Shown in pieces: positions 12,012 to 31,388 of a stretch of 64,000 bases of DNA. Under the pieces are notes generated by a model. That model ran no database searches. It had not been told where the DNA came from and saw only the letters and a list, made by a program, of their open reading frames with translations. This DNA is from Baylisascaris procyonis (lineage: Eukaryota > Nematoda > Chromadorea > Rhabditida > Ascarididae), in NCBI GenBank assembly GCA_037389465.1, contig JAZARR010000214.1, positions 434,001 through 498,000 on the forward strand. Reading direction: 5' to 3'. Within the stretch, counting starts at the first letter, position 1. Every line of letters starts with the position of its first letter. The translations under genes were made by a program, and so were the position numbers.

Positions 12012-15000
12012 CTGAAAAGTGGGTGTCATAATGTTATACCATCAGCCGCCAAATCATAAGTCGCATCAACTCGCTAACTTTAGGAGAAGTTATAGATATT
12101 CAAAGGTGCACAAAGATGTAAAAGAATTTCACGGAAGTGGGCTTTTTATTTACATCGCTTTAATTGCAACAAAGACGGATCAAACGATGTTCTGTTAAAC
12201 ATTTAATTAGGGTAAGGGCTATGTTAATTATTACATGAAAGGCGGTTTTCAGAGCTTAATTTTCATTTTGTGTATTCATTAGTTGTCGGTAAATGTAAAA
12301 TCAGTTAGTGAAGGACGTAAACATCCAGACGGGCTGCCAGAATAAAGAGAACATACAGATGAGGATGAATGCACGCATATATTGCGATAGATAAAAAAAT
12401 GCAAGCAAGACATCGCGTATGTAAAGCACAGAAAATTGTTACTTTTACATATCGAATGCCTCCCTGTTCGTTTGAAATCTATAGTTTGCGAACGTTTTGC
12501 TGTTCCTTGTTATTTATACTCACATACTTTTCGCATATTTTTCCACGTTGAGATGTTGAAATAAAATATTTTAAAATATTACACCGGAAGAGCGTTTCGT
12601 TAAGAAGTTTTTTTAAATTTCGGGCGGTCGAACATTGGGCTGATTGAATTGAGCTGGCTGAAGAGTGAATAAGGAGTAAATAAATGGGCAATCTTAGGCC
12701 TCACAATTTCAGGCAGGTGGAATTTCCAAAATGAAGTCCGAAACGAAGCGCTCTGAAACGGATTCAAGGTTTCGAAAAGAAAATAATAATGGACGTTCAT
12801 AAATACTGTAAGAATCTATAGGCAATAGGGTCGATGCAGTGAGCGAAAGATGCTTAGGTTGTTTCCACCCGACGAACACATAGCACAATGTGACTGCCTT
12901 CTATGTATGGCGATTTTCGAGCTCTTGATCATTGCCTTTCAGACAGCTGTTCAGCACTCTAATTTTGGAATGACCTGCTGAGCAAGCGATACAGCGAGTA
13001 TGCAGAGTGCAATTGAAAATGCGAAATTTTGAAGAAATGTCACAAAAAAATTCAATAATTACAGGGTTAAAGTCGTCGCAACATAACGAAGTGGCCTCTA
13101 AAGAATTTTGCCTCTCTTCGCTAGATTAAACTTGAAATTTTTTAACGTACTTCATTCACTTTAAAGTGAGAATTTCTGTACTCTTTCATTAGACTCAGTG
13201 CAGCAGTCATTCTCTTATGACATTTTGTGAAACCGATAGACACATTATGATTTAATTTCCTTGAAGTTATGTAAATGCCTCAATTTCTTCCATTAAATTG
13301 GCTCGCTTTATTTTTGCCAAAACTTTTATGCCCACTGGTTTTCAAAGATTCGATTCGAAAATTCTATTTGAGATTCCATTCGCCCTCTCAGTAAACTGAA
13401 AATCCATGCGATATTTAATGCCATACGCTAATGGATGATTAACTAATGCAAATAAATTATTGCTTATCATCAAATGTCTAGTTTACCTGCGCAATTAACT
13501 ATCGCATCTGTGCCATTGACTTGGTTCTTTATCTATATTCAGGAAAGAAAGACGCTAAAGTAGAGCTACAAACGAGAATACAAAGGGAATCCTGCAGAAA
13601 AACCGATGAAGCAAGCGGAGCTGAAGAACGCCTATAATAGTGGATGTAGTTGATAATTATTTCTTTCTCTAGCTGTGCCCATTTTTTCTTCAGCTCTCCA
13701 TTGTCCTTAATAATATTGAGTGTTTATTCTCACTAAGTACATTTAAATTCATTTTATTTTCCTTTTCAATTTCAATTTCTACATGCTGCTTTTATGCCCC
13801 TCCAAGCCTATTTCATTTTTATAGATGACCCATTTTTTCTTCCTATTAACTTCAACTTTTATAATTTACATATGCCTATTTGGAGGTATTCATGCTGTAA
13901 ACGGTTGACGCCCTGTCGCCATAGCGATTATACGACGCGATGACACCCGGAAGGCGATCATAGATCTCCTTATTTACCGAAAAAATTTCTTTATATCTTT
14001 ATTTCTTTCTTTATATCTTTATATCACAAAATTTCTTTAAAAAAATCCAACTTATTTTCACTCTGTTTTCCATCCATGAGAGTGGACTTCTCATCATATG
14101 CAGCGGTTCTTGCTAATCGTTGGCACCGTCAACCCAATATTTTCGCCAATGGATCCCCCATTTCGTTTTCCACCTGCGGGATAAGCGTTTGTCTTCCAAC
14201 GGACTCTGAGTGGTAAATAAGGAGACTCGTTTGTTGTTTTTCAGCAGTGCCGCATAAGCTAAACATCGTTTTTATAGATTGCACATTTACTGGGATGCAT
14301 CGACGGTGTTCATACCCTGTTGAATTTTTTTTTGGCGAGATTTTGGTCTTGAGGCGAATCTCTACATATCCAACATTTCGTGGATCTTTGTGTTAGCATG
14401 AAGTTTCCCTACTGCAGTATCTATCAGGAAGCTGCATTCAGATTCCAGTGAATGGAACTTCCATTCAGTTGAATGTCGAGAAGCGCAGTGTTTATTCTAC
14501 CAATTTGATTGCTATACCCTTCACTGCATTACTATGTCGGCGAACCTCAGCTGGCAACCCGCAACTTCGTAATTCCTCGATTATTCAACCTTCTACGGTG
14601 ATATATACCTCTTGTCTATATTTTCCGTGTTGAACAGCTTCTTTTAAAATCTGGTATTCTTCGTTCTCTTTCACAGATGTTCCAGTTTGACGTAAATATC
14701 AGTAAAGCAGACGAGGGCACTGTGTCATTCAGTGGTGAAAGTATACAAGTTAGATGTTAGCCGTCAACTTATATATCGTAATCCTGGCTGATGTCACTCT
14801 AGAGGGCAGCAAACAATCATTATGAGATGGAGTTACCTTGTGCTAAGCCCTGAGACCATTCCGCATACTGATAAATGATAAGTTCTTTTGGCAAATCGCC
14901 TTCATAAACCATGTCCGTTTAACGCATTCAGTAATAAAGCGCTTCCGGCTGATCAGACGTATTCAGTGACCTTGATAGAAATACCAGAAATGTAAATTCA

Positions 15001-15340
15001 CTAGTTTGCTCACATTTATACTACTTCATCAAGTCTGCTTTCGGGAACATGCGCAAACGGCTGGTGCGAAGCGTCACTTTCTTCTCTCCAATCTGCTTCC
15101 TCCATCCTCGATGACAAAAGAATCTCACAAAGTTCACCTGTTGTTTCATTCACTGAAGAGTCACATTAGCCATGCCTGCACATTGATGCTGCTTCCATAA
15201 ATAAATTAGTCTGCAAGCCGCATTGGTAAAGTCAAACGATTGCACGACGATAACTAGCTTCTCCCATTTAGCGGAGGAGAAAGTAAAGGCTTGATTGCAA
15301 TAAGCTCATGTTGAGGGACAGGCCAAGTTCATGCACTCAC
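12012..15340. other. No gene seen
   Basis: AT-rich with frequent stops in all frames. Only the 20-bp duplication at 13986 stands out. Confidence 0.6.
13986..14025. repeat. 20-bp tandem duplication
   Basis: Two copies of a 20-bp unit opening TTTCTTTATATCTTTAT; they differ at one position near the end. Too short to suggest any function. Confidence 0.85.
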
Positions 15341-15930
15341 CTTTATAGACCATGAAAAAATGGAGGGAGTACGGACAAGAAATTTGACGGTTGAAAAAGG
15401 TGAGTATATTGAAGTCGTCTTCACTGACATCGCTACTATATACGATGACGTTTGTCTGAGCACCAATCGTTGAGATCTAGCCCAGAAAACGAGGATATAT
15501 GGACTTCGTAAGCAGATTGGGGCATTTGTACAAGGCAGTGACTGACCATAAAGATTAAGGGACAGCATCAGCTAGAGAACTTTTCACATTTGCATGGACT
15601 GTCTATGAGAAGGAAGAGGGCATTCACTTTTCCAGGAGTTCTTTCGTTGGTGTTGCGAGAAGCAACACGCAGTGACTTCTCTTTTGCATATGCCTCAGTG
15701 ATAGGTGTTTTGCTCTGCCCGATTATATTGTTCACTTTCTCCGCTTCTCTTGCTGACAAACCCATTTCATATTGTGTGAACAGTGATAGTTCTCTGATAG
15801 TTTTTCGGTGTTGGTGGTTGCATCCAGATGTGGTCATGAACCGAGCCAGTACGCGACTAAGCGTTCGACGGCGCACGATGCCGAAAATACAAAAGCAACA
15901 CATCGTGGAACTAGGTACAAATGCATGCAC
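15341..15930 (-). CDS. Candidate coding block in two frames, product unknown
   Basis: Two - strand frames abut: 15930-15568 ends in TGA, overlapping the ATG of 15568-15341 (TGATG). The first includes FTQYEMGLSAREAEKVNNI and TNERTPGKVNALF. The second ends SWSIK at a near-perfect donor AAAG|GTGAGT. It reads as one coding stretch broken by a single frameshift, or as chance, since the + strand is also open at 15590-15946. No family recognised. Confidence 0.17.
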
Positions 15931-16995
15931 TGTGATCAGCGAGTAATCTAAAAATTCGGGAGAAATGTGGCCGTGAGTTTTCCATGCTTACATTTAACTG
16001 GTTCATTTCTGTTCTTTTCTTGAGCGTGCAGCTTTAGCAAAGAAAAAACTCAGCTCGATAGTAGTTTATTGGAATTTTTTATAAGCTTAGTGGGAATATT
16101 AGTTCGTAAATAGATTAATAATCGCAAGAGATTACTTCATATTTTCAATGGTAGCAAAACGACAACAAGTACTGATTAGGTGCCACGTGGCATTGCAACA
16201 ACCTATAGGCCTGTTGTGCTTGAAAAGTAAAAGATATATCTGGTAAGATAGGTCTCCTCACTACAACTATTCATCAATGGTTTATTTTTAACCAATTAAC
16301 TATGATTAGCTGTTGTTAGAAAGTGGGAATATTTGCTGCTTGAAAGGCACTGGAACAAAAAAGCAAAAGACAACACGGATGCCAAAACGTACGAGCAAGT
16401 TTGCCATTAATATGGGCGCGAAACAAGGAGGGCAAAATATGCGAGATACGGGAAAGACAAAAACTCATGAAAATTTTTGTAAATTAAGCAAAGGAAGCGC
16501 CAAAAGGTCAAAAATGGAAACACAATGAAGGACACTTGATCAAAAAAATCTCTCATTTGCACAAGTAAGATATAAGTAACCTCCATTCTGAAATGAATGA
16601 GGCGGAAGCTAACGACGATCTGGAGAACCTGAAGTTGGAAACTGACGCCTAATTAATGATTCACAATGACATCGCGTTTCTTAGCTAGGAAGTTATTGGT
16701 ATCAATTTTTATTTCAGTGCACTCATGTCCACTAATGCTCTGAACTAACCAGGGAGAAGGGGAAAAAAGGTTTAATCTTCAGAATTAGAAACGAGAGGAA
16801 ATTTTTTAACTTTTTAGGCTCTAATTTGTGAAAAAATATGAGGACTTAAAAATATGAGGATATTTTCATTTTTTTAACAAAAAATGGCATTCAGTGAAAA
16901 AGTTTTTTCCTACCCATCTCGAAAGAAAATAGTACGAACATTGACTAATAGATTCCATTGATACGCCGATGCCCGCTTGATCAACTATCTGATTT

Positions 16996-17268
16996 TCATT
17001 CTCCTTTAATGTGTCTTTGCAGATTTAGATTTGTGAAGCAGATTAGAGTGGCATTGTGTATCCATTTGCGCATCTGTCTATGCCTCATTATCTGCCCGAA
17101 TAGTTCAATTCGCAAACCACTAAAGAACGATGCCTCTATCAAGTTTCCAATAGATCTTTCCACTTCTAAAAGGTACATGCACTTTAACTGATGAGACCGC
17201 ATTGTACAACCGAATGCATCGGAAAACAGTTGCATAAGCGTGTCGATCAAGCCAACGCGATCCGCCAT
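16996..17268 (-). CDS. Small intact ORF, product unknown
   Basis: 90 codons from an ATG in a fair context (AAAATGG), opening MADRVGLIDTLMQLFSDAF. It contains LLEVERSIGNLIEASFF and ends NLQRHIKGE. Composition is protein-like with amphipathic helices. No splice sites or promoter are evident, and ORFs of this length occur by chance here, so it is listed only as a candidate. Confidence 0.15.
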   Translation of the reverse strand: MADRVGLIDTLMQLFSDAFGCTMRSHQLKCMYLLEVERSIGNLIEASFFSGLRIELFGQIMRHRQMRKWIHNATLICFTNLNLQRHIKGE

Positions 17269-20200
17269 TTTGCAGTACCGTTGAGCTAATCAACCATTGT
17301 CTCAAATTCGTAGAACTATCAAACGTGTAAACCAATACATTCGTATTTCAAAAGAATTGACCGTCTAATACGAGTCCTCTGCAAAGAAATCGTTCTCTGA
17401 CCCGATTGATGTGCCGTGTGAGTGGATTCCAATACGACGCATGCAAGTTTTTGGGGGCATTCAAGTACTTAATAATCTAATCAGGGCTTTTCAGATGCAA
17501 ATTCGCAAGGTGCTTTGAAATGAAAGTTTCACTCCATCAAAATCCACTGCAAGCAGTTGACTCACTTGAAACATCTTAAAGTGTTTCTGATGAACGAAGC
17601 CTGGAAAGCTCATATCGTGCAAGCTTATTTTGCACACTTTCCGAAGTGCTTTCATTAGAAAATTTAGATTTTCCCCTCACATTCCCTCAACCATATAAAA
17701 TATCAACCCAATACCTCATATCCGCAATTTGTTTATCGACCGTTAGTGCCCTAAATTTTTGAAAAATCGCAAATGACGTCTCTTTTCAACGTTTGAGACA
17801 CACTAAAAAATTTATTTTACTGCTTTCCAACTTATAATGTTCCCAATAAAGTCGACAATCGTATGCTAAAAATACCTCTTCATCCTCTCATCTACTACAC
17901 TTCAGATTCTAATCAGCAAAAGAACGCAGTCACAAAATGCAGTTAAAGTGGGGTGATTTCTGAGGAACACAGAAGATAGCAATGTCTTCCGTAGCCCACG
18001 CTATTTTCTGATCCATTTTTCACATCGTTTGCATGCAGTTGCGGGCACCTTTCAGCAAAACCTTATCCGGTTTGCAACGAACACAGCTTTTAAAGTATCT
18101 TCTAAAAAAAGGACATTGTTTCAAATATACTTATTACATCGATGGCCTCCGCTATTACGTTTCTCAAGAAATTAATGCATTTTCGGAAGTGAATTCGAGC
18201 AATGAAAATTGTTGCTTAGGCATCTTTTCACTTGCGCAGATTTTTGTTGTTTTAATGGCTATACACTTTATAGACAACAAAGAAAACCAATCTAAGATTT
18301 AGGTTTAATTATTTATGCAACAAAAAAGGAAACATTTGTTCATGCCTGAGTATTCCTCATATAAAACGCCTAATGCTCAAGATTCTGAAAGTATTCGTTA
18401 AATGATATTAGACGATGTTTTTAATATGTTTGATTAATTGCTGAATGCATCGCCGGAAGTTCTTTCTTTTTTGAAATAATCCACTGTAGTTGGAAAAACA
18501 CTTAAATAAGATATATTTGCTAATTTAAATGTTAGCCACTGGATATGTGGAAAGAAATTTGAAGCAAATAATATTCCAAAGATTTCCTTCAAATGTATGA
18601 AGAAAGCTAACGAGGAATTATTTTCTCGAGATGGGCGTAAGTTTTGGCAGAAATAAATGCAACGGAGTGCTAATTTGTTCCATTCGGAACCACTTGTGAA
18701 ACTATGAACCGAAATCTTAAAAATTAAATGAATTTCGCAAGACCTGTTTCACTAAGCGTAGCTGATTGACAAACGTCATATGCGACTGACAAACGAGAAA
18801 AAATAAAACAAAGTCAGGCAAAATTGAAATTAAGCGTTAAAAACTGGAAGGAAAAATATGGGAGTGATGTCACTTCCCTCTGTGCAGCATTCTTAGTGAA
18901 AGATGGATTCCGGTTCCACTTGTGGCCAATATGGCCCGTCCCCTTGAATGTTCGAGTGGACGTTTCAGCAGCGTAAAAAGGAAGGTCTAATTTGTCCCTC
19001 CCCATCTCTGCAGGTGGAGGATGTAGTGGTTCATCAGGTCAGTATCATCGAACTCTATACGAATGGTCACTTCCGCCTAATCTCGGCTTCATAGAGAAAT
19101 GAGTGATTGATTCATAGAGGAATGAAGCATAGTTTTGTTAAAACAAAGCTACAAATAAATACTGGCGTCAGACCATAGTGCCACTCGCCTAGTTGATATG
19201 ATGTATCGATGGATACCTGGATAAGATAGCGCTGCGCAGAATCCGTTACAGCCAGAATATTCGCATTTGAAAGCATTGAAGCGTGTAGTTCATTATTCAA
19301 CGTCAATCATATAAATCGTCCTCATTAAGCCGAATTAGATCGTCCGATCGGCAGCACAAGAACAATGCCCATTTGTCTGAAGGGAGTGATCATGCTCATT
19401 AGGCGCTTTGTGAATCAGAGTTCACTTCGTGGATAATATGCACAAAGCATTCAACATGCAACATTTATCAACTTATTGCCTACTTTCAATATTCGATGAA
19501 GTAGATATAGGTATCTATAATGAAAGCAGACGAACAGGCTTGAAGGTGTATAGAGGGAGATCAACAAGGCAATCTATATTGTACTGGTAGCCGCATTAGA
19601 CGGGAAAAGGAAATTAATGCTTTCTTCTTGAGATTAAAAGCAACATTTCGCAAGCATAGTTCATCATTTCGTATAGAGAGTATCATCAATACTCATTTCC
19701 ATAAACCATTGCTATGACATTGATAAACTTTTTAGACTAATGCATTAGAGAGAATCTGATGAGTTGTTAACAGTCCGTGATGTAGGTGTTCCTCAGTTTG
19801 CAAATATTCAACACATTAGAGGGCAACAGTTACGTCGGTAACCATTAGAAACTGTCAGATGGATGCACCCCTTTATGTAAGATTTGCAGTTTTCACTAAT
19901 ATATTAAACATTTTACTTCTAAAGTAATATATTTTTAAATATCACGTGCATTATACGCATCACGGCAAAAATATCGTAACTCGTTGAGCAATTTCGTAGC
20001 GATATGAGCACTCCTACACAAAAAGAATAGCAAATGGCCTTTTAGAATAGATTATATTCCCACGGAGAAGAATATCTGTATTTCATTGTTTACATAGCTG
20101 TAAAGTGCTACTGAAATCGGCCAGCTTAGCTTTTAGTATGAAAATTGCATCATTTCCGCTGAAGGCGATTTTTGCTGTGAAATGAGCAAAATCAAACACT

Positions 20201-22287
20201 TGTCGATAGCCAAGTTTTCAAGTTCAGAGCAAATTAAGACGGATGAGATTGACAATGGGGTCGATGAAGTATGCGAAATGATGCGCTTTCAAACATTCGC
20301 ATTTAATTAGGTGCCACAATGTTCTTTAATGGTGATCCATCCTGCAACCGTTAAATAATCGCAACTCTTGGAGAAGATTTTAAAAAACTTGAAAAAAAAG
20401 TAATTGATAAAGGCGATAATGTGATCACTTAGGAAATTTCAAAAAAAGGCTCTCCGAATTGCGGGATTCTTGACAATGCCTTATTCACTAGTTCACATGT
20501 GAAACAATCGCGAAAAGCAGAGTCTTTATGAGCACTTTTTTGCCTCGATACCCAACTATTGATTGTCTACTTTCGCATTCGAAAAAACGGAACAGACGAT
20601 TCAGTTTGAGCAGTGGATCGTACTGTTTCAGCTTGCAATATGGAAAGAATCGCTAAGGCTGCCTGAAAAAATCTACACCCCAGCGTGAAATGCTTTCGAA
20701 GTCGGTCGACTTGCATGATCGATATGCTGGCTAACGAGAACCGATAGTCAACAAGCTAAAGTTGGTGGATCAGTAGACCTCTTCTTGGATAGCTAGCATT
20801 TTTATTCAAGAACTGGACTTAACAGGCACTGGATGCGAGATTAGATGATATATTGTCCACTTCAACACTGAGATTGGCTAATTCTGCATTTTGTATATGA
20901 TGGCCGAATATGAAGAGGGGAAAGATGTGGCTAAAGGCCTTGCTTAGTCTTGGCCTTGTGCTCGTCACATATAAGAAACAGTCATCGGGTGAACTAAATG
21001 GCAAGAACTGACTGGTTTTATAAAGCCATTTGCATGGTGAATTTCCTGTTACTGCTACTCCCATGGTCTGTGTTACCACTTGACTCTGACCACTACCTAA
21101 TTTGACAAGGTTCTCGAGAAATCACTCAGGCCACATCTTCATTTTGGAGTTTTGCTTGACCACTTCTCCACCTGCATGGCTATATCGGTGGCGGGATCAC
21201 TTCGCCTCCTGTTCAATTTTCTTTCTATCAAAAGTTTGATATTCGATTCGCCGAGATGTACGATCTGCGCATCTGCACGTTTCTGTATATTTCCATGTGC
21301 CTACATACTTGTCTGTGTGAGTGGATCCGTGCCTGCGCATGTCTGCGTGTATCTATGAGTACTATGTTTGTGTCTGTGTAGGCGCGTTTATGCGCAGACC
21401 AGTCAGTCCGAATCTATGCACATGATCAGTTTTTTTTGGCGAAGAGGGTAGGAGGCAAAGGATGGGGGGGGGGGGGGCAGGGAGGATTTAGTCGTAATGA
21501 AGATGGGCAAGAAGAAGCTTCGTTAGTGTGATTAGACAGCGCCCACACTTTCGAAATATTGCGTCGAAGCTGAGCTACGTTGCCAGATCCACTTCATCCA
21601 TATAGGTGAGGAAATAAGCTTCATCTCTCTTCACTGCTGGCTGTTTATAGCAACTGTTGCATCCCGAACGGAGAAAGATGCCTCCATAAGAAAACAAGTG
21701 TTGAGGACAAATGAATAACACTAAACCGACCATCTCAGATTAGGGTTAAATCCGGTCTTGGTTCCAACTGGACGACGTTCTCTAACACCATCGGAAGGAC
21801 GGAAGCAACAGAAGCCGAACTGAACCCATCACTATATGATCGCAGCGTGAATCCATTCCAGGTTCAGTTTCCGGCTTTGACAAGGGCTGGAACCAGATTC
21901 AAACTAGATTCCGACCCAAGATACCGTGGCAAAGTTTAGAGCAAAATCAATCCAAATCAACGATTAGAGTCCAAAAGGGCATTTTGCTTGGGTTCTTAAG
22001 GCGGCAAAAATTTTTCTCTTTTGCAAGTTCAGTATCGCCGAAAGGGTTTATTTTAGTGCGTCATCAGCTTGTCGGTTGAAACATTCTCGGCAGCTCAATT
22101 GCAAGACATTCGTTCGACACTCCTAAGGTCGCGATTTTGCACCCTGCAATGAGAGATGCTTTCATCGGCGCTCAAACAGTGCTTACTACTTGAACGTCCT
22201 CCCCTGATAAACTAAAAAAGTTGGCTGTAACATAAAACAAGCACCAGACATTTAAATTCCCTGACCAAAGTTTAAAAAATTTGAATA
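17269..22287. other. No confirmed gene upstream of thymidylate synthase
   Basis: Holds two unassigned open frames: 18033-18302 on + (89 codons from ATG) and 20819-21120 on - (about 100 codons, ending NLSVEVDNISSNLASSAC). Both are within what chance allows. From 21730 to 21960 there are recurring GGTTC/GAACC motifs but no clear repeat unit. The proximal promoter of thymidylate synthase should lie in the last part. Confidence 0.5.
21464..21477. repeat. G homopolymer, 14 bp
   Basis: Fourteen G inside a purine-rich stretch (21443-21487), about 1 kb before thymidylate synthase. Preceded at about 21286-21400 by a GT-rich degenerate stretch. Confidence 0.9.
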
Positions 22288-22295
22288 TTTGGCGG
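22288..22295 (+). promoter_or_regulatory. Possible E2F-type site (TTTGGCGG)
   Basis: The octamer TTTGGCGG fits the loose E2F consensus TTTSSCGS. It lies about 180 bp before the start of a gene that is S-phase induced in other animals. A single match of eight bases is weak evidence. Confidence 0.2.
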
Positions 22296-22451
22296 TTCCA
22301 TAATGTTCGATAGCTTTAAAGAGAGCTAGAATTGTTGAGGGATAAAAGTTCATGTTTCGGGACCACTTTGTGTGCCCATGCCGTTTTATGCAAGTAGCAG
22401 TGAACTTAATTAGCGTGGAATGCCTCTGGATGTATTTTTGTGCTAAGTAAC

Positions 22452-22472
22452 TTCAGGTTCAGGATCGAGTAA
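22452..22472 (+). promoter_or_regulatory. Candidate spliced-leader acceptor before thymidylate synthase
   Basis: Two TTCAG motifs, ending at 22456 and 22462, lie 16 and 10 nt before the start codon, after a T-rich run. This spacing is typical of trans-splice sites in nematode mRNAs. It could instead join a non-coding first exon further upstream. Which of the two is used cannot be told from sequence. Confidence 0.45.
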
Positions 22473-30065
<7,593 letters not shown>

Positions 30066-30241
30066 TATGATCTCTTTTGAATGTGGTTATGGATTCATCT
30101 TTGAAGGTAACTGCTTTTCATGTGGAATTTCTTGCAGTGAAATATTTAATGTTACTATTTGATGCTAATGCGGAGCTTTATTGTATTTGCTTGGATTTTC
30201 GTTTGTTCGGATTTTTGGATATTCGCGTTTTTCTTTGTATG

Positions 30242-30247
30242 AATAAA
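30242..30247 (+). terminator. Likely polyadenylation signal of thymidylate synthase
   Basis: AATAAA about 177 nt after the stop codon, in an AT-rich stretch. It is the first such hexamer outside the coding region. An earlier copy at 30041-30046 lies inside the last exon and is unlikely to be used. Confidence 0.5.
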
Positions 30248-31085
30248 TTTAGCATAATTTTATGACAGTAGAATATGAGTGAGTATATGTAAACGCGAAA
30301 AAAAAATGCTCATTTTTATGGTTCTCGAACCACAAACAAATGTTGTCTTAACGATAAGCACTCTGATTTTTCATACAGAGGTTGTATTTGCTGTTTGAAT
30401 TGCGTGTAACGCATTGAGTATGTTGTTGTTATCTGATTTAGTTGCTTTATTATCATTTTTGGGTACACTTCCGATTGCTCGACCTTTGGTATTTATGCTG
30501 TATTTTCCATTTTCATATAAATATATGACTATAGTGCTGCTTTCTGACAACGTATAAACAACGCTTTCAATGTGCCATATAATGGCATATTCATACATCG
30601 GCGTATTATAGAGCACTGCAAAATACTGGGCATGCTATAATGCTGCGCACATGCTATATGTTATAGCGCAACTTAGTCCTCTTTTGTTGTTTGATACGTC
30701 GCTTATTTTTATTAATAAGCATAGAACAGTACCTCCTACTCAAAATATTTATCTCACTTATATCAGATGCATTATTCAGTATAATATACCATATGACAAA
30801 TCAACTGATGAAGTGTAGTGTTATGCATCAACGTAAAGAAATCGAGTAGCGGGTTCATGGATCCAACAGCACCTTTCGACACGGAAGGAGAGCGAGAGGA
30901 GCGGGCATCAAACCGCCATTATCCCGATGCCTCGAGAATCAGTTGGTGAAATTACGCGACATCTACAGCCTTTGTTGAACATATCCATTTGCAATAAACT
31001 GCAGAATTTAATGCCGTAATTACTGCTAAAGAACTTTGTTACATAGCCCTCTTTTGAGATATTCTTTGAATAGATCATTCTTGCA
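30248..31085. other. Region between thymidylate synthase and the ABC fragment
   Basis: AT-rich. Has a small inverted repeat (GCCAT...ATGGC near 30575) and a GC-richer stretch at 30850-30960. No gene seen. The two flanking features point towards each other. Confidence 0.6.
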
Positions 31086-31388
31086 TTAATTGAATCTTCG
31101 TAAGTTTTTTTTTCCATTTGCGTTATGCGCTTCTTTGCAAAACCCTCGTAAACTTTCAATCTCATATTCACGGAAGTGCTGTGCCCTTTTTTCGAGGAAT
31201 GCTGACATATAGAAAAGAACGGTATAGTCATTAAAATGTCCAAAGCAGGATTTTTGCAGTAATTCTCGTGTGTTATCCATGTTAATCTTTCCCTTATACA
31301 GAAAAGCAATCCTATCACCAAGTAATAACTCTCGCGGTATCGTCCTTATTATGCTTATTGTTCGCTGTGCACAATTGGATTTCAGTCT
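31086..31388 (-). pseudogene. ABC transporter (ABCA-like) nucleotide-binding domain fragment
   Basis: An open frame of 100 codons. Residues encoded near 31328-31287 read LLGDRIAFLYKGKI, the stretch that follows the H-loop in ABCA lipid exporters (...DEADLLGDRIAI...GKL). It is followed at the right spacing by TRELLQK, FG and YTV, matching the family pattern (G-S/T)xxxLK...FG..Y.L. Just before it RTI is present as in RTIILTTH, but the H-loop histidine and the MDEA motif are absent, with one residue too few. No clear acceptor is seen upstream, and no Walker A, LSGG or DEPT motif could be found nearby. It could be a late exon of a gene running leftward from outside the recognised parts, or a decayed copy. 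Family call is moderate; status as gene or relic is open. Confidence 0.45.

Noticed and set aside
15590..15946. 118-codon + strand frame
   Set aside because: It is the complement of the - strand block; splice signals favour the - strand.
30908..31321. 137-codon - strand frame, the longest in the window
   Set aside because: It overlaps the ABC-like frame in another register; its translation shows no family motif, while the other frame does.
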